Source: Punica granatum (lineage: Eukaryota; Streptophyta; Magnoliopsida; Myrtales; Lythraceae). Taken from it: DNA of 64,000 bases. Position numbers and translations under genes: made by a program. How positions within the stretch are numbered: position 1 is the first letter of the stretch; each line of letters starts with the position of its first letter. The DNA is taken from positions 14,172,274 to 14,236,273 of the forward strand of contig NC_045129.1 of the NCBI RefSeq assembly GCF_007655135.1, in the 5' to 3' direction. Shown piece after piece: positions 31,881 through 44,252 of the stretch. The notes below the pieces were generated by a model, which saw only the letters and a program-made list of their open reading frames with translations, was not told where the DNA came from and made no database searches.

Positions 31881-32300
31881 ATAATAGTTTGTCTTTTAAA
31901 AAAAAATTGTTTAATTTTTTTTAAAATTAGATAATGGACCTATTTGATGTAATGTGTAACCAAATTGATGTAACATCGTCTATGTTTTAACAGTGCTAGC
32001 AGCAATATTAGATGGAAATAATTTGTGGGACCAAATTGATGATACAGAGGACGATGTATCAAAGGACCAAATCGATTTATCATATGGACTAAAATGATGC
32101 AAAATTTCAATTTGAGGGACCTTTACGATGCACAAAGGATCATATTGATGTAACCATGCAAACTGAAGGACCTAATTGATGTGTCAATGACCAAATTGAT
32201 GCAACTTCCAAAACTAAGGGATCCAATTGATGTGGAAAAAAAAGTTAAGGACCCGATTGACGTAGCACCCCAATCTCATGGATCAAATTGCCTATTTACT
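31881..32300. repeat. Irregular array of ACCAAATTGATGTAAC-like units
   Basis: At least nine spaced variants of (A)CCAAATTGATGTAAC occur at irregular 25-45-base intervals, for example near 31959, 32030, 32079, 32146, 32178, 32191 and 32225. There is no coding sequence. Similar 'ggaccaaattgatg' arrays occur in plant repeats, but I cannot name the family. Confidence 0.55.
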
Positions 32301-32885
32301 CTTTTTATTTTTATGTTCCATTGATGTGTTGTTGATGTTCCGGGCCAAAAACAAACATTAAAAAAAAAAGATGTACATAGTTTTTAACTAAAATGTTTTG
32401 TTTAGAGATCCATAGACCCAATAAAATCACTCATTAACTCAATTTGTCATATCAATATTCGACTATGCACTCCTTCCAAACATTTGCATCTATAAGTACC
32501 GTAATCCGATTTCCTCCTTCTTTTTTTGGTCAGAAGAATGTCAGGGAATTTAATTGCTCTGACCTAAAGTTAATTGCAACAAAACAGCTTAATTATGATC
32601 ACCACTATCCCCAAATATAATTAGTTAGCGGGTTTAGTCAGCTAATGAAATTTGCCACGCTTTGTATCGAAAGGGGAAAGAAAACTGGAAAAGATCAGGA
32701 GAGCATAATTTTGTTCCTTCATAAGGGATGAAAATCACGTGTAATCATCTCGACATTGAGGGGAAGTTTGGATCATTATCCGTCGAATCGCACATCAATC
32801 TACTCGGGAAGTCCTCTTTTTTCTTCAACTCCTTCTCTTTTCTAGGTCAAATTACAACTATTTGATGTGTGTTTGTTATATAAAT

Positions 32886-33175
32886 AATGTTCAACTCAAC
32901 TCAACTCAACTCCACTTATTTTCAATTCAACATCACAATCATTACTTTTTTATTTTTTAAATATTTTAACCATTCAATTCAATTTTTAATATTAAATTCT
33001 CTCAACTATTCATTACTTTTTCACAATTCAACAATACAATCATTACTTAATCATTATTTCTCTCAATTATTTATTACTTTTTCACACTTTTTCTCATAAT
33101 TCAACAATACAATCATTACAAACCAATTAAAACCAAAACTCAACTCAACTCAACTCTCAATCCAAACGTACTCTA
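32886..33175. repeat. Possible MITE bounded by CAACT repeats
   Basis: An AT-rich 290-bp stretch flanked by similar pentamer runs (TTCAACTCAACTCAACTC near 32890 and AAACTCAACTCAACTCAACT near 33136), with AATTCAACAATACAATCATTAC repeated inside. No clear inverted ends are seen, so the class is uncertain. Confidence 0.35.
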
Positions 33176-35732
33176 ATTATTGCTGTTGAGCAACATTCCC
33201 GATATATTTTTCTTCAAACTCGTGGTCATGATTATACCATTGTTTGTTTCAGCTTTATCTGATTATAGTATAGAAATTGCTTGTATAGTACAATTATGAA
33301 GTCATATATTCCCGAATTTATAGTTCTTCCAATCATTTTCTTTCTAATCTTCTATTTTTTGGTTTATAAAAAGGAAGACATATAAGTATAATACAATGGT
33401 GCACTCCGTGGCAATATAATGGTCGAATAATGAAACGCTTAATTAACGCATAATTATTCAAATATGATACCATGTGGCATATGCAATAATTATTATTGTT
33501 ATATTTCATAAGATAGGAGAAGAAAATATAAATATGAATAAAGAATTTCATTAATGAGAATTAAGTCCATGTTCTTTTTTTTTCTCCTTGTTTTTAAGTC
33601 ATAATGGTGGTCCAAGTAAACTCCTTTTCTCATAATTCAGATATACTCCAACTCGAAATCATTGTTGGTATATCAAAACCTCTTTCGTGTTTGCTCGTTT
33701 TTGTTAATCAACTAAAGCCCATGTCACAAACTAAAAGGTTTCAATGAAATAGTGGAGGGAGTCTAGGGTTTACTTAACCACCTACAGCTCACGGAATCCA
33801 TTTTAACACACTTACTTCAGCCGACATTACTTTATGGCACAAAATGCATGATCGGGTACGATTTTTCCCGGTGACCTATTAATTATTAACCATCATCATA
33901 GATAGAAAAGATCCCTCAGAAAAGCCATCTCTCTTCACGCCATTACTCATAAATGACCTAGCTACCTTAATTTTGGGATGAAAAGGGCATCTTTTATTTT
34001 CGAGGTGGGTCATGTAAGAAATTAAAATAGACATGTGCAAATTTATCCAAATTTGAATTATCTTGAAAACAATGTAGGAGAATATCCTTTATTGGACCAC
34101 TTACACGGCCTATGGTCAGACTGACTTGTTCCGTGGATTGCAGGGTGTTCACGTGGACCGTTGGATTAGTTGGGCGAAGTCTGAACACTCTTGTTATAAA
34201 ATAATAATAATAATAATAATAAAGAAAAAAGGAAGGAACTAATGCGGATGGTATAGCTCAAGTGCATATTTTTTTTTTCTAGGTTAGTCCATATATATGA
34301 GATCGGAGATCCCATCGACCACAAATGTAGATTGAAGTTACCATATGTGTATATGCAGGTAGAACATGCTCTCTGCATTGCCATGCATGTATTTACGGCA
34401 CACGATATAATTACGAGCATCATTGAATTGTTGTTTATATTTGTTTTTTTGGTAGATAATTGTTGTTTATATTTTAGATGCGTCGAGATAAGTTAGGGAC
34501 GTGGAAACATATAAACAACGTGTACATGCAAATTATAATTAGATGATATGGTCAAAGGGGAAGCAGATCGGACGAAAGACGAGGAGTTGGTGGATGTATA
34601 TGTCTCAGTCACCACTCCTTGTCTTGAGGTATCTTAGTCAACAAAAGAATTAATGAGGCGCATATTGTCGGTAGTTCTTTTCAGGAGACTAACTTCAATT
34701 TGAATCGTCTTATTCTTTTATCGTACTCCGTATCCTAATTCCTGGCTATTTATGGAAGACCGTGCAAGAAATTCTCAATCGTCCTCAATAGTTAATGCGC
34801 TTTGCTCATCATCACACCTTATGTGCACGATAATATAGACGATCCGTGTTATATTCATGAGAGCGCCCGGTAGAGGAAAAAAATAATCTACAATGATGAT
34901 TGAGATATATATTTGTTTGACACCACATTGCAAAGACATTAATAGTCCCCCACTTTTTTTTTTGTTCAATTTTAGTTCATGCCATCCATTTATGTGTGTG
35001 TAAATATATATATATATGTGTTAACAATTTTAAAATTACATACATATATATATATATATATATAATTATCCGTTGGAGGAAAACAAGGAAGAGTACGACC
35101 CCCGCGCTTCAACACTTCCATAATTGTAACAAGAAAAATCTTGCACGTTGAAATATAAATTTAATTTATGTTACTCGCTTTCCAATTGTATGCACGTGAT
35201 CGCTCTGGCCCCCAAATCCACATAAATTTCAAACTAGAAAACGGTCTTTCATTTCAATTGAAAAGGAAAAAAAAGTTATATAGTACAGTGAGACATACTC
35301 TTGCTTCGTAAGAGATATCAAATTGCACAGTACAGCAACGCATACTTTCTTGTCGTAAGAGATTTTAAATTCGATATTCAAGTGGGACTACTTATACTTA
35401 ACAAAAAAAAATCATTATGATATAAAGTGCAAAAGAACCTAATACTGCTGCTGCGTGTTACAGCGGAACTCTCTTTCAACAGAAATTACTTAAATTAGTA
35501 CTTACCTTCCATTGTTTAATGGAAAGATATTTATCTTTTCACGTGATCAAAAAGCTCCAGCTATTTATTAATCTAAATCTACATCATTATCTCTCTCTCT
35601 CATCGTCTAGCTTGCCATAAGCTGTCCGTTTTTTGTCATAACGCAATCATTCATCCCCCGAACCCGACAACAACCCACCCTCTTCCTCCCATTCTAATAT
35701 CTCCGTATCATTTTACACTACCTCCCCCATAT

Positions 35733-35744
35733 TTATATATATAG
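35733..35744 (+). promoter_or_regulatory. TATA box of the subtilase gene
   Basis: TTATATATATAG lies about 95 bases before the ATG at 35839, downstream of a CT-rich promoter stretch. Confidence 0.5.
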
Positions 35745-35838
35745 GCAGCCCCTCACTCTGCTCTGCATCCATCCATCGCTCTCATTGAAGTTCGAGCTCC
35801 TCCGTTAAACGGAGAACCCAGCGAGGAGTAGTCCAATC

Positions 35839-36657
35839 ATGGCGAAGACGGGGGCCTATCTGGTGCCCGTTCTCTTGGGCTTCCTCCTTGTGGGGCCCCT
35901 CAGCGTGTCCTCCGCCGCCGCTACGGAGACGGGGGACAATGGCAAGACCACCCGGCAGACCTACATTGTGCACGTGGCGGAGTCCCAGATGCCCCGGGCC
36001 TTCCAGCACCACGAGCACTGGTACGACGCCAACCTCAGATCTGTCTCCCACACGGCCGAGATGATCTACACCTACTCCACCGCCATCCACGGGTTCGCCA
36101 CCCGGCTCACCGCGGCGGAGGCCGAGTCCCTCGCGACCCGCCCCGGGATCCTGTCTGTCCTCCCCGAGCAGCGGTACGAGCTCCACACGACCAGGACCCC
36201 TGAGTTCCTGGGACTGGGTGATAACTCGGCGCTGCTTCCGGAGGCGGACGTCGTCGTGGGGGTTCTGGACACGGGAATTTGGCCCGAGAGGAAGAGCTAC
36301 AGCCATGCTGACATGGGGGACGTACCGTCCTGGTGGAAGGGTGAATGCGAGGCCGGGGCAAACTTCTCTACTGCAAATTGCAACCCGAAACTGATCGGAG
36401 CAAGGTTTCTTGCGAAAGGATACGAGGCCGCGGTGGGCCCGATCGACTGGTCCAACGAGTCCAAGTCCCCGAGGGACGATGACGGCCACGGGACGCACAC
36501 CTCCTCCACGGCGGCTGGCTCCGAGGTGGAAGGTGCAAACCTATTCGAAACTCTATTGACCCCTGATTTAGCTAACTCCGCAAAGGGAGTTCAACATGAG
36601 AGACATAAAGACAATGTTCGTAGTCTACCAAAAAAAAAAGACAATATTCATCGATAA
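35839..36657 (+). pseudogene. Truncated subtilisin-like protease (SBT1-type), C-terminal two thirds missing
   Basis: Plant subtilases are secreted serine proteases of about 750 residues. Here residues 1-26 form a signal peptide (hydrophobic LVPVLLGFLLVGPL). An I9 inhibitor propeptide follows (TYIVHVAESQMP to LPEQRYELHTTRTPEFLGL, about 41-125). The catalytic Asp sits in VLDTGIWPE (D144) and the catalytic His in DGHGTHTSSTAAGS (H217). Family similarity ends at about residue 237 (36550). The remaining 35 codons are unrelated and end before a TA microsatellite. The Ser, PA and Fn3-like parts are missing. SBT1 genes mostly lack introns, so a truncated pseudogene is likelier than a missed exon. Promoter and start are intact, so a secreted propeptide-containing fragment could still be made. 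Confidence 0.82.
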
Positions 36658-36673
36658 TATATATATATATATA
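36658..36673. repeat. TA microsatellite
   Basis: A TA dinucleotide run immediately after the truncated subtilase frame. Confidence 0.8.
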
Positions 36674-36816
36674 TATCAAATACACAACAAATTCCATGAC
36701 ATAAGGATTCAATGCGTTGGAAATGAAAAATGGAATAAGCATTCATATATAACTCACACATCCGTCGCGCTCCAAACAGGCTCTAATAGAAAATAAACCC
36801 AGTCAGGTGTTTATAT

Positions 36817-37080
36817 TTAGTTCTTGATTGCATGGCCAACTCTGGGACTATGAGCAGGCATATCCTCGTGCTGCGCCACCTTGCCCACACCTTCTTGTTG
36901 CATAGCATGGGACCCCGATCGATGAATATTGCTCCCTGTGACAAGTGATTTCATATCGCCGATTGTCTTCTCATCCTTGGACTTCAAATTTCTTGCTCTG
37001 ACACGGCCCGTAATTAACTCATGGGAAAGGAACAGAATTAGAAGCAAAGAAAGAGCAACCATGAACCTGTCCCTAGCCAT
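36817..37080 (-). CDS. Small secreted peptide precursor, CEP-like
   Basis: The 87-residue protein starts at the ATG 37078-37080. A hydrophobic signal peptide covers residues 1-23 or so (FMVALSLLLILFLSHELI), followed by a variable charged middle and a C-terminal motif DMPAHSPRVGHAIKN. C-terminally encoded peptides (CEPs) are 15-residue secreted hormones with a core like P..HSPG(V/I)GH near the end of 80-120-residue precursors. They signal nitrogen status and root growth through CEPR kinases. Here the usual Gly after SP is Arg, and the first prolines are fewer than usual. A TATA box (37177-37182) lies about 100 bases upstream. The gene is tail to tail with the truncated subtilase, 160 bases away. 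PIP-type peptides share a similar GxGH end, so the subfamily is uncertain. Confidence 0.62.
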   Translation of the reverse strand: MARDRFMVALSLLLILFLSHELITGRVRARNLKSKDEKTIGDMKSLVTGSNIHRSGSHAMQQEGVGKVAQHEDMPAHSPRVGHAIKN

Positions 37081-37176
37081 ATATTGTAATGCTGACAAAT
37101 GAAGGAGAAACTGTGAAAGCTTAGGAGTAGAAGATTTGGGATTTTTACTATGAAACTCATGGAAGTCATGTCCTCA

Positions 37177-37182
37177 TTTATA
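37177..37182 (-). promoter_or_regulatory. TATA box of the CEP-like gene
   Basis: TATAAA on the minus strand in GCTTATAAATGAGG, about 100 bases upstream of the ATG. Confidence 0.5.
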
Positions 37183-37195
37183 AGCATCTGAGGAG

Positions 37196-38235
37196 TTGCT
37201 GGACGGTGCCAAACTCATTTACGCAAAGGAATATTCAAAATATGTTCTTTGGCCGTCATTCGAAAAAGTTTGTTCCAAAGTGATCTTGTCTGTATCAGTA
37301 ATGTTAAGTTCGTCTGTTATTTTGTCCTGTAATGTTTGGATAGTGTTTGGATATATATTGTCTGATGATTCTTCATATTGTAATCAATTTTGTCCTGTGT
37401 TATACAATCTGTGTTTGTTATCAGTTCTGGCCAAAGTGTATTATGCAGATTGTTATAAGCAATATAATTTTCTCTTATCATCTGTGGCCAAAGTTAATGT
37501 TGGGCATATCAGTTATATAATGTTGTTATACAGTGCCGGCCAATATGAGCATATCAGTGTACAATCTTCTCTTGTCATCCCAAATTGTAGGAATTGAACA
37601 AAGTACATAAGCATAACCACTATTATGCATTGGCAAAGAACAAATTGCAGGAATTCAACAAAATATATAATCATAACCACTGTTCTGCATTGCCAAAGAT
37701 ATTGTTATGGAACATCCCGAATTGCAGGAATTTAACAAAATACATAACCATAACTTATGTGAGTTAATAACCATACTAATATTACAGGTCTTGTTGACAT
37801 CTTAACACCTGAAAATATAACAAAAACTATATAGACCTTCTTCCATTAGACAGTAATGTTTCAGCACAACCAAAACCATAATCATGACATAGATTCTATG
37901 AGACACTTTTTCCAATTGAACTCCCTTGAGATGATTGCAGTCCTATTTTTTGTGCTTGCCTCTTTGCAATTTTTTTGAAAATATAGGTTCCTTTGGTTCT
38001 TCACGAAAGTCAAACAAATTGTATCCTTAAACTATTTTTCATCTTCAAATAGTTGACCTACAGTAAAAGTATGCCACTCACAAGTCGGTTTATATTAAAG
38101 GAATGTATATAACTTTCTGAAGTAACTTATGGGTTGCTTTTCTCTTAATGTATCTTCATCATCCCCAAACTCTAAGCTTGATTCACCAGAGTTAATGCTA
38201 CATGCCTCATTAGAAGATGGATAATCGGTTATGTA
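37196..38235. other. Intergenic sequence with ~70-bp tandem repeats
   Basis: No gene is supported. At 37585-37760 a unit built on CAGGAATTCAACAAAATACATAA, CATAACCACT and GCATTGCCAAAG occurs about two and a half times. The rest is probably the 3' part of the MULE-like element described next. The open frame at 37196-37597 is low-complexity and has no recognisable protein content. Confidence 0.45.
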
Positions 38236-38886
38236 TCATTCATCTGCTGCATCACTTGTACCAATAGCGCCCTCTTTCTCTTTACCCTTATTTTTCTGCT
38301 TATCTTGTCGTGCTTCATTTATAATAGTCTCTTGATCCTTCTGTAGCCTTAAACTCTTCAACTTTTTAGCTCTCTTATTCTTCATAATTTGAACTTGGGA
38401 TTTGATGTCTTGGAGCTCAGGATCATCTTCTTCACTTAGATCTGCAGGCATATCCCCATAAGCAAAATCACTCTCACTCCCACTGCTGTTCTGTTCACTT
38501 TCTTCTGCAGCTGGATCTACAACAACAGTCTCCTCAACACCTCCCTCAGTAGCCGTCTTAGGTTGTTGAAACGTTTTAGGGTCGGTTATGTGCTTGACAT
38601 ACAGTTGACAATATTTATGCTCCAACAGTTGCCCTATGAGTTGAATGACAGAATTGTCCTTATACACCTCAAATAATCCTTTTTTTAACCCCTTCTCATG
38701 GACCATACACAAGATCACCTTTATATTGCTTTTATACCCCATCTTTTCCAACTCTTTTACCATATGAGTAACAAACACTTTGTCTGGGTCAATATCCCAG
38801 CGCAATATCTCATCCCTACTGTACAACAGTTCTCCTCCTTCTTCCTTAAAAGGACCTGCTATGGTGTATTTAAAGAGTGTATCCAT
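38236..38886 (-). pseudogene. MULE (mudrA-like) N-terminal fragment
   Basis: The 216-residue frame has an N-terminal domain with the pattern of the PB1-like region at the start of plant MuDR-type transposases: GELLYSRDEILRWDIDPDKV, then HMVKELEKMGYKSN and further hydrophobic segments to about residue 95. An acidic low-complexity stretch (EESEQNSSGSESDFAYGD) and a lysine-rich coiled coil follow. This acidic linker is also usual in mudrA proteins. The zinc finger and DDE transposase domains that should follow (towards 37800) are absent. I read it as a fragment of a Mutator-like element. A small host gene derived from one is possible. Confidence 0.5.
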
Positions 38887-39360
38887 GATAGTTCAAGTTG
38901 TGAAAGTCATCCATTCTACAAGACTAATGTAACATAACAATCATCACAATATTGACAATCTTTCATTAAAACAAGGTTCGCCCAAAAAATTCAACAGTAA
39001 ATGAACAATCCCTACTACACCCTTCAACATGAAACCCAGTAAATGATCAGTACTAAGGAAAGAGTTTTCCTTTTCTTCTTTTTCGAGTCTTCTTCTTCTT
39101 CGAGTTGGGTATGCTGATCCTGCTACCTAAGCTTCCCTCTTCTTCTTCTTCTTCTTCGGGTTGGGTCTGTTGATCCACACCCACAACCTCCTCCCCTATC
39201 CTCCTCTCTCGTACTCACCCGTAACCTCTTCTCTTCTCCTCCTCTCCTCTACTCACCCGCAACCTCCCTTCCTCTCCTCCTATGCTTGTTCTCTCGGTAC
39301 CTGAGCTTTCTCCTCTGCTTGCTTTCTCTTGCTTTCCCTATCTTCTTCCTCTTCGTGTAC
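38887..39360. other. Intergenic sequence with CTT-type simple repeats
   Basis: The stretch contains TTCTTCTTCTTC and CCTCCTCT-type low-complexity runs (39075-39260) and no gene. Confidence 0.5.
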
Positions 39361-41553
39361 AGAGTTCTAGGCTCATAGCCTCTCAGGAAAACTGGGCGGA
39401 CCATGACGGTTGGATTCTTGATCTCAAGCAACTCGGCCTTTGCATTGTGCTTCTACTCTGGAGTCAATGTCACGACCTTCATGCTAGCCTTGATGCATAT
39501 CAGCAGCTCCATAATCATTTGGCTTGCTAACTGAGGAAAACTGATTTCGGATTCCGACAAGTTCATTTTTAGCAATAATGGTGATGTCTACTTGCAGACT
39601 GAGAGCGGCCTTGCTTGGTCCACAGAGACAGGCGGGAAGAGAGCGAGTGCGATGGTGTTACAAGATTCGGGGAACTTAATTCTGATTGGAGAAGGGAATG
39701 AGGAAATCTTGTGGCAGAGTTTTGGCCATCCGAGTCACACCCTTTTACCGAGGCAGCAGTTCATTGAAGGTATGAGGCTCAAGAGCTTCCCCAATCACAA
39801 TAACCTGTCCCTGTATCTTGAGATAAAATCTGGTGATCTCTTTCTCTATGCTGGATATCAGACACCACTGCCCTATTGGTCGATCATGACAGAACCCGGA
39901 GGACAAATGCTAATATTACCAGGAAGGTCCACTCTGTGTCCCTAGTATCTAATTCCTGGAACTTTTACGATAAAAGCAAGGACTTACTTTGGCAGCAGGT
40001 CATTTCCAATAGCTCTAGCCCCGATGACTTCTGGATTGCCACGTTGGGCAGCAATGGTGTGATTGGATTCTACGATCTTCGTAATGGTACATCAGAGATG
40101 CAGGTTGCAATGATTCCACAAAACTTATGTCAAGTTCCAGAGTAATTTGACCCGTATATTATGTGTGCTTATGACAGTATATGCCGTTGTCTTCCCACTT
40201 TGGATTCTCAGCCCAATTGCCATCCTCAAACTTTCACAATCAGAAGAATGTAATATATCAAATCCTCAATTTGACCTTTTATATGTCGGTGACAGGCTCG
40301 ATATTGCTTTAATCCCTTGCTCCCTCGTTGAATGATGACGATTTAGACGGTTGCCTGGAAGCTTGCCGCAGCAACTGCTCTTGCAATGTCCTATTTTATG
40401 GAAATGGTATGAACTGCTTTATGCAGGAAATGTGTGAAACTTTCGGTTGCCTGATCCTGGGTCACTTGGTTATGTTTCATATGTGAAAGTCAAGAATGAA
40501 TCTACAAGCAAAACGAACATGTCGCGTGAATCTACAAGCAAAGGCAGCACCAAGAAATGGAGAGGCCCCTTATTCATTGTTTTGATCACCTTTGCAGCTA
40601 TGGGACCTGTCATGGGGCTGGTTTGTCTCAGGGTCAGGTGCAGCCACAAATGGAGGGTACCGAGGAAGGACCATTCCCAAGAGAACAAGGAGGATGAGAA
40701 TTTCTTGGATGATCTTCCCGGCATGCCAACCTGGTTTAGCTACACCGGTCTCTCCCAGGCAACTGAAAACTACTCGAGGAAGGTTGGGCAGGGAGGATTT
40801 GGATCAGTCTACCTAGGAGTGCTACCTGATGGGACCCAGTTGGCTGTTAAGAAGCTGGAAGGAATCGGGCAGGGGAAGAAGGAATTTAGAGCAGAAATCT
40901 GCACCATAGGGAGCATCCATCACGTGCATTTGGTGAGACTGAAGGGTTTCTGTGCCGAGGAGCCACACCGCCTGCTCATGGACAAGCACATGCCCATTGG
41001 GTCCTTGGATCGGTGGATCTTCAAGAACAGCGACTGAGGGACTTCATTATTGGATTGGAATACGAGATTCGATAGCGCACTTGGAATAACAAAGGGAATG
41101 GCATATCTCCACGAAGAGTGTGAAGGGAAGATTGTCCATTACGATATAAAGGCACATAATGTTCTTCTAGACGGTCATTTGGTGCCTAAACTTTCAGACT
41201 TTGGTCTTGCAAAACTAATGACCTAGGAAGAGAGTCTCGTGTACACAACCTTAAGAGGGGCAAGAGGATAATTGGCCCCTGAGTGGATCACAGACAAACC
41301 TATATCAGAGAAAAGCGACGCGTACAGCTATGGGATGGTGCTGCTCGGGATCATTGGGGGTAGGAAGAATTACGAATATGAGGAGTGTTCTGACTCTGAG
41401 AAGGCCTATTTTGCTTCCTATGCCGTCAAGATGCTGGAAGAAGGGAAAGTAAATGAGATAATTGATCGGAAGATGGAATTTGACGAGACTGATGAGAGGA
41501 TCAGGACCGCAATAAGAGTCGCACGGTGGTGTATACAAGAGGAGATGAATTGA
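39361..41553 (+). pseudogene. SD2-5-like G-type lectin S-receptor kinase pseudogene
   Basis: The remains follow the domain order of SD2-5-type receptor kinases. An S-domain/bulb-lectin part has SDKFIFSNNGDVYLQ, LQDSGNLILIGEGNEEILWQ and LYLEIKSGDL (39550-39950). A degenerate cysteine-rich extracellular part follows. The transmembrane helix is FIVLITFAAMGPVMGLVC (about 40571-40625). The kinase domain has VGQGGFGSVYLG, LAVKKLEG, a catalytic loop changed to [13 protein letters not shown] and DFGLAKL. The extracellular part shifts frame several times. The kinase frame has stops at 41035 (TGA), 41224 (TAG) and 41269 (TAA). The kinase is cut after RWCIQEEMN (41550). Its end (PSMTKVVQMLGGLCNEC) lies 5.2 kb away at about 46761-46815. 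Confidence 0.85.
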
Positions 41554-44117
41554 AATGGGTTTATGTGGTTATTTATAGGAAAAAATCATAAAAATTTAAA
41601 AAAATTGAAAAAAATTAATTAATTTGGCCGTTGGCAACAACAGCCACATTTCTTGCCGTTGTTGCCAATAGCTTTATTTAAAATGTAGAAAATAAATAGC
41701 AAAATACAGGTTCTGTGTGGAGACTAACAGCTGTCACGTGGCAACCACATATTGATTTATGTGGAGAGGCGCGAGCGCATCTGCATAGAAACACATGCGT
41801 GCGCAGAGACATGTGCGGCTGCTTCTCTAGCCACGCTCGTCTCTGGCCATGGGAGATCGGGTCTAGAGATCCGGTGGAGTTGGTCTAATCTTCCTCCGTC
41901 AGAGACTTTGCCTTCTCCACCGCCCGTGTCAGGGAGCAAATTGGCAAATTAGGAGATTTTATTTGATTTCCTCCTTGTTTATTTATTTTTCTCTATAGTA
42001 GGGTCGGAGCCCACACCAACACTCTTCACCCCTTTGACCACACAAAGAGGAGTTGGAGTTCATCTTGCCACTTCTTAATCACTGGATCGCAATCAATTAT
42101 CTCTCATCTGGGTTAAGAGGGCCTACATTTTCACTTGCCATAAGTTGAAATTGTCGCTCTCGTTGAATTTCTCGATCTCCAATTTCGGCATGGCCCCGAT
42201 ATCACTTGTTGGGCCCAAATGCTTCGATAGCACTTGTTGGGATCCGAAGTTACCACCCACAGGTTTTTAATAAAGCACCTCGATGACGAAAATTAATAAT
42301 GAGGAAAAACACCAAGATATAACGAGGGAAATGTTCAAAGTGTAGAGGGAAATATCACAGGGTTCAATGGCAATGATCCCACTATGTAAACATCGATATT
42401 ACATAGATATGGTCTCCCAATAGACCCATGAGTAATTGGAATACCAAACTAATCTCTTTCAGAACTCAACACTCCGTCTTACTACACGACACCTTACATA
42501 CTCAAAAGCAACTATTACGGTTGTTTTATTCTTAACCGTTAGATTTCTTGACATAAGATCATAATCGTACAAGTGTCATATATATTTTATCTTAAAAATC
42601 TATCCCTAGTATTTTGACTATTTATAATTTCGGCAATGTATTTTGTCATCGACGCTCGACTTTCCCTGCTTCATGATCTCGAATATTCATAATCAATACT
42701 TTTGTTTGGCCACGCCATGGCCCAGCCTCGCCAGTTAATGCCCTTATTGGTCCTCCACCAGTCTCGTCTCTTTCCGTCGTTTTGCCCGAATTAGATCACA
42801 TTCCGGATAGAAGCCTCCCCGGACTCCCCAACTTCAGCTTCGACGGATCCATGGAGCTCATGGCCGCCCCGAAAAGGAAGGGTACCATCGAGCGCATTTT
42901 ACCGTTATGACCGTTTTATGGTTCTGCCGGGGTTTAATTTGGTTAATGCTGATTAGTATTCTCTTCATTAGATGTTTGTCAGAATTTTCGAGTTAAGGTT
43001 CTGAATTGAGGAGAAAGCTTCCTCAATTTCGGTTGGATTGACCCTTAGATCAATGACTCATTCTGTCCTTTCATTTGATTATCCATTCATCTACTCTGAC
43101 TAATTTTCGACATATCTGGGGAGGCTGAATTGAATTTTACGGATCAAATATCTCAATCGGAATGCAAATGATAAAAAAACAACTGTGATAAATTGGGGGG
43201 CATCCAATAGTTGGGATATGTTTTAGTCCAAATAGCGATGCCCTCAATATTGAAGCAACCACATTTTGGTGTTCAGACGCAAAGTCTCGAGCCTGAACAT
43301 TTTCCCGAAACAATCCGAAACGTTGTCGTTGGGAGCACAACCTTCAACTCAATAGACACGTTGTCACAATTTTGACCCTTTTGTTCAATTCTTTTTGTCT
43401 TTTAAGTAATTATGATTCGGATTCGGTTTGTTCACGGACGAGACCAGACATCCGCGATAAGATAGTGGTCAAAATCATAGATAATCAAAATATCATGAGT
43501 GAATTTTCGAGATAAAAATATAGAATAATCGTATAGTTATGATCTTATGTCAGAAAATTTGAAGGTAAAAAATAAAGCAATCGTAATAATTATTTTTAGA
43601 TACCAATCGCAGTAAAATCTTCAATATATTAATACATCCCGATTAATATACCAACACCCGAAAAAATTATGCACCCAGTTACTCAACACCCTTCACCCTT
43701 GAGCTCTTTATAGCTTAAGCGCACACAAATTTCTCTTTCGCTCCCTCGCACGCACTCTCTCAATCTCACTCCTCTCTGATATTGCTCTTCTTGGTGGGCT
43801 CTGGCCGTGAGGTTGGGGCTTCAATTGATAGATAAAAACATTAAAATAAGAGCAACTTGGAAGCCAATCCCCATAATTATCCTTTTTTTTTTTTTTGATG
43901 TGGATCGTTGTATTTTAAAATTTAATTGAATTATGATTAATCAAATCGAATTAAATCGAGCGATTAAGAGATAAAGCTAATCCGTAGCTGTCCTTTGTCA
44001 GACTTTGCCAGCTCCACCGCAAGCCTAGGAGAGAAATTGGCAACTTGGGAGATTTTATTTGATTTCCTCGTTGTTTATTTGTTTTTCTCTAAAGTGGGGT
44101 CGGAGCCCACACCAACA

Positions 44118-44252
44118 AGAAGAAGGGAAAGTAGAAGTGATAATTGATCCGAAGATGGAATTTGATGAGACTGATGAGAGGGTCAGGACTGCGATAAGAG
44201 TCGCACTGTGGTGCATCCAAGAGGAGATGAATTGCAATTGGGGCTTATGCCG
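44118..44252 (+). pseudogene. Kinase C-terminal fragment, second copy
   Basis: It repeats the receptor kinase subdomain X/XI stretch (KMEFDETDERVRTAIRVALWC) and stops after EEMN. It is part of the tandem array and cannot act on its own. Confidence 0.8.

Larger units (their letters stand above)
32301..35760. other. AT-rich intergenic region with simple repeats
   Basis: No gene is supported. It holds a MITE-like segment (32886-33175), an (ATA)n run at 34198-34225, TA runs at 35006-35016 and 35043-35064, and many short T- and A-runs. Its last 60 bases are the promoter of the subtilase gene. Confidence 0.6.

Noticed and set aside
35782..36498. 238-codon minus-strand frame
   Set aside because: It is the GC-rich shadow of the subtilase coding sequence, which has clear catalytic motifs on the plus strand.
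37196..37597. 133-codon plus-strand frame
   Set aside because: Low complexity, no recognisable domain, and it overlaps the promoter region of the CEP-like gene.
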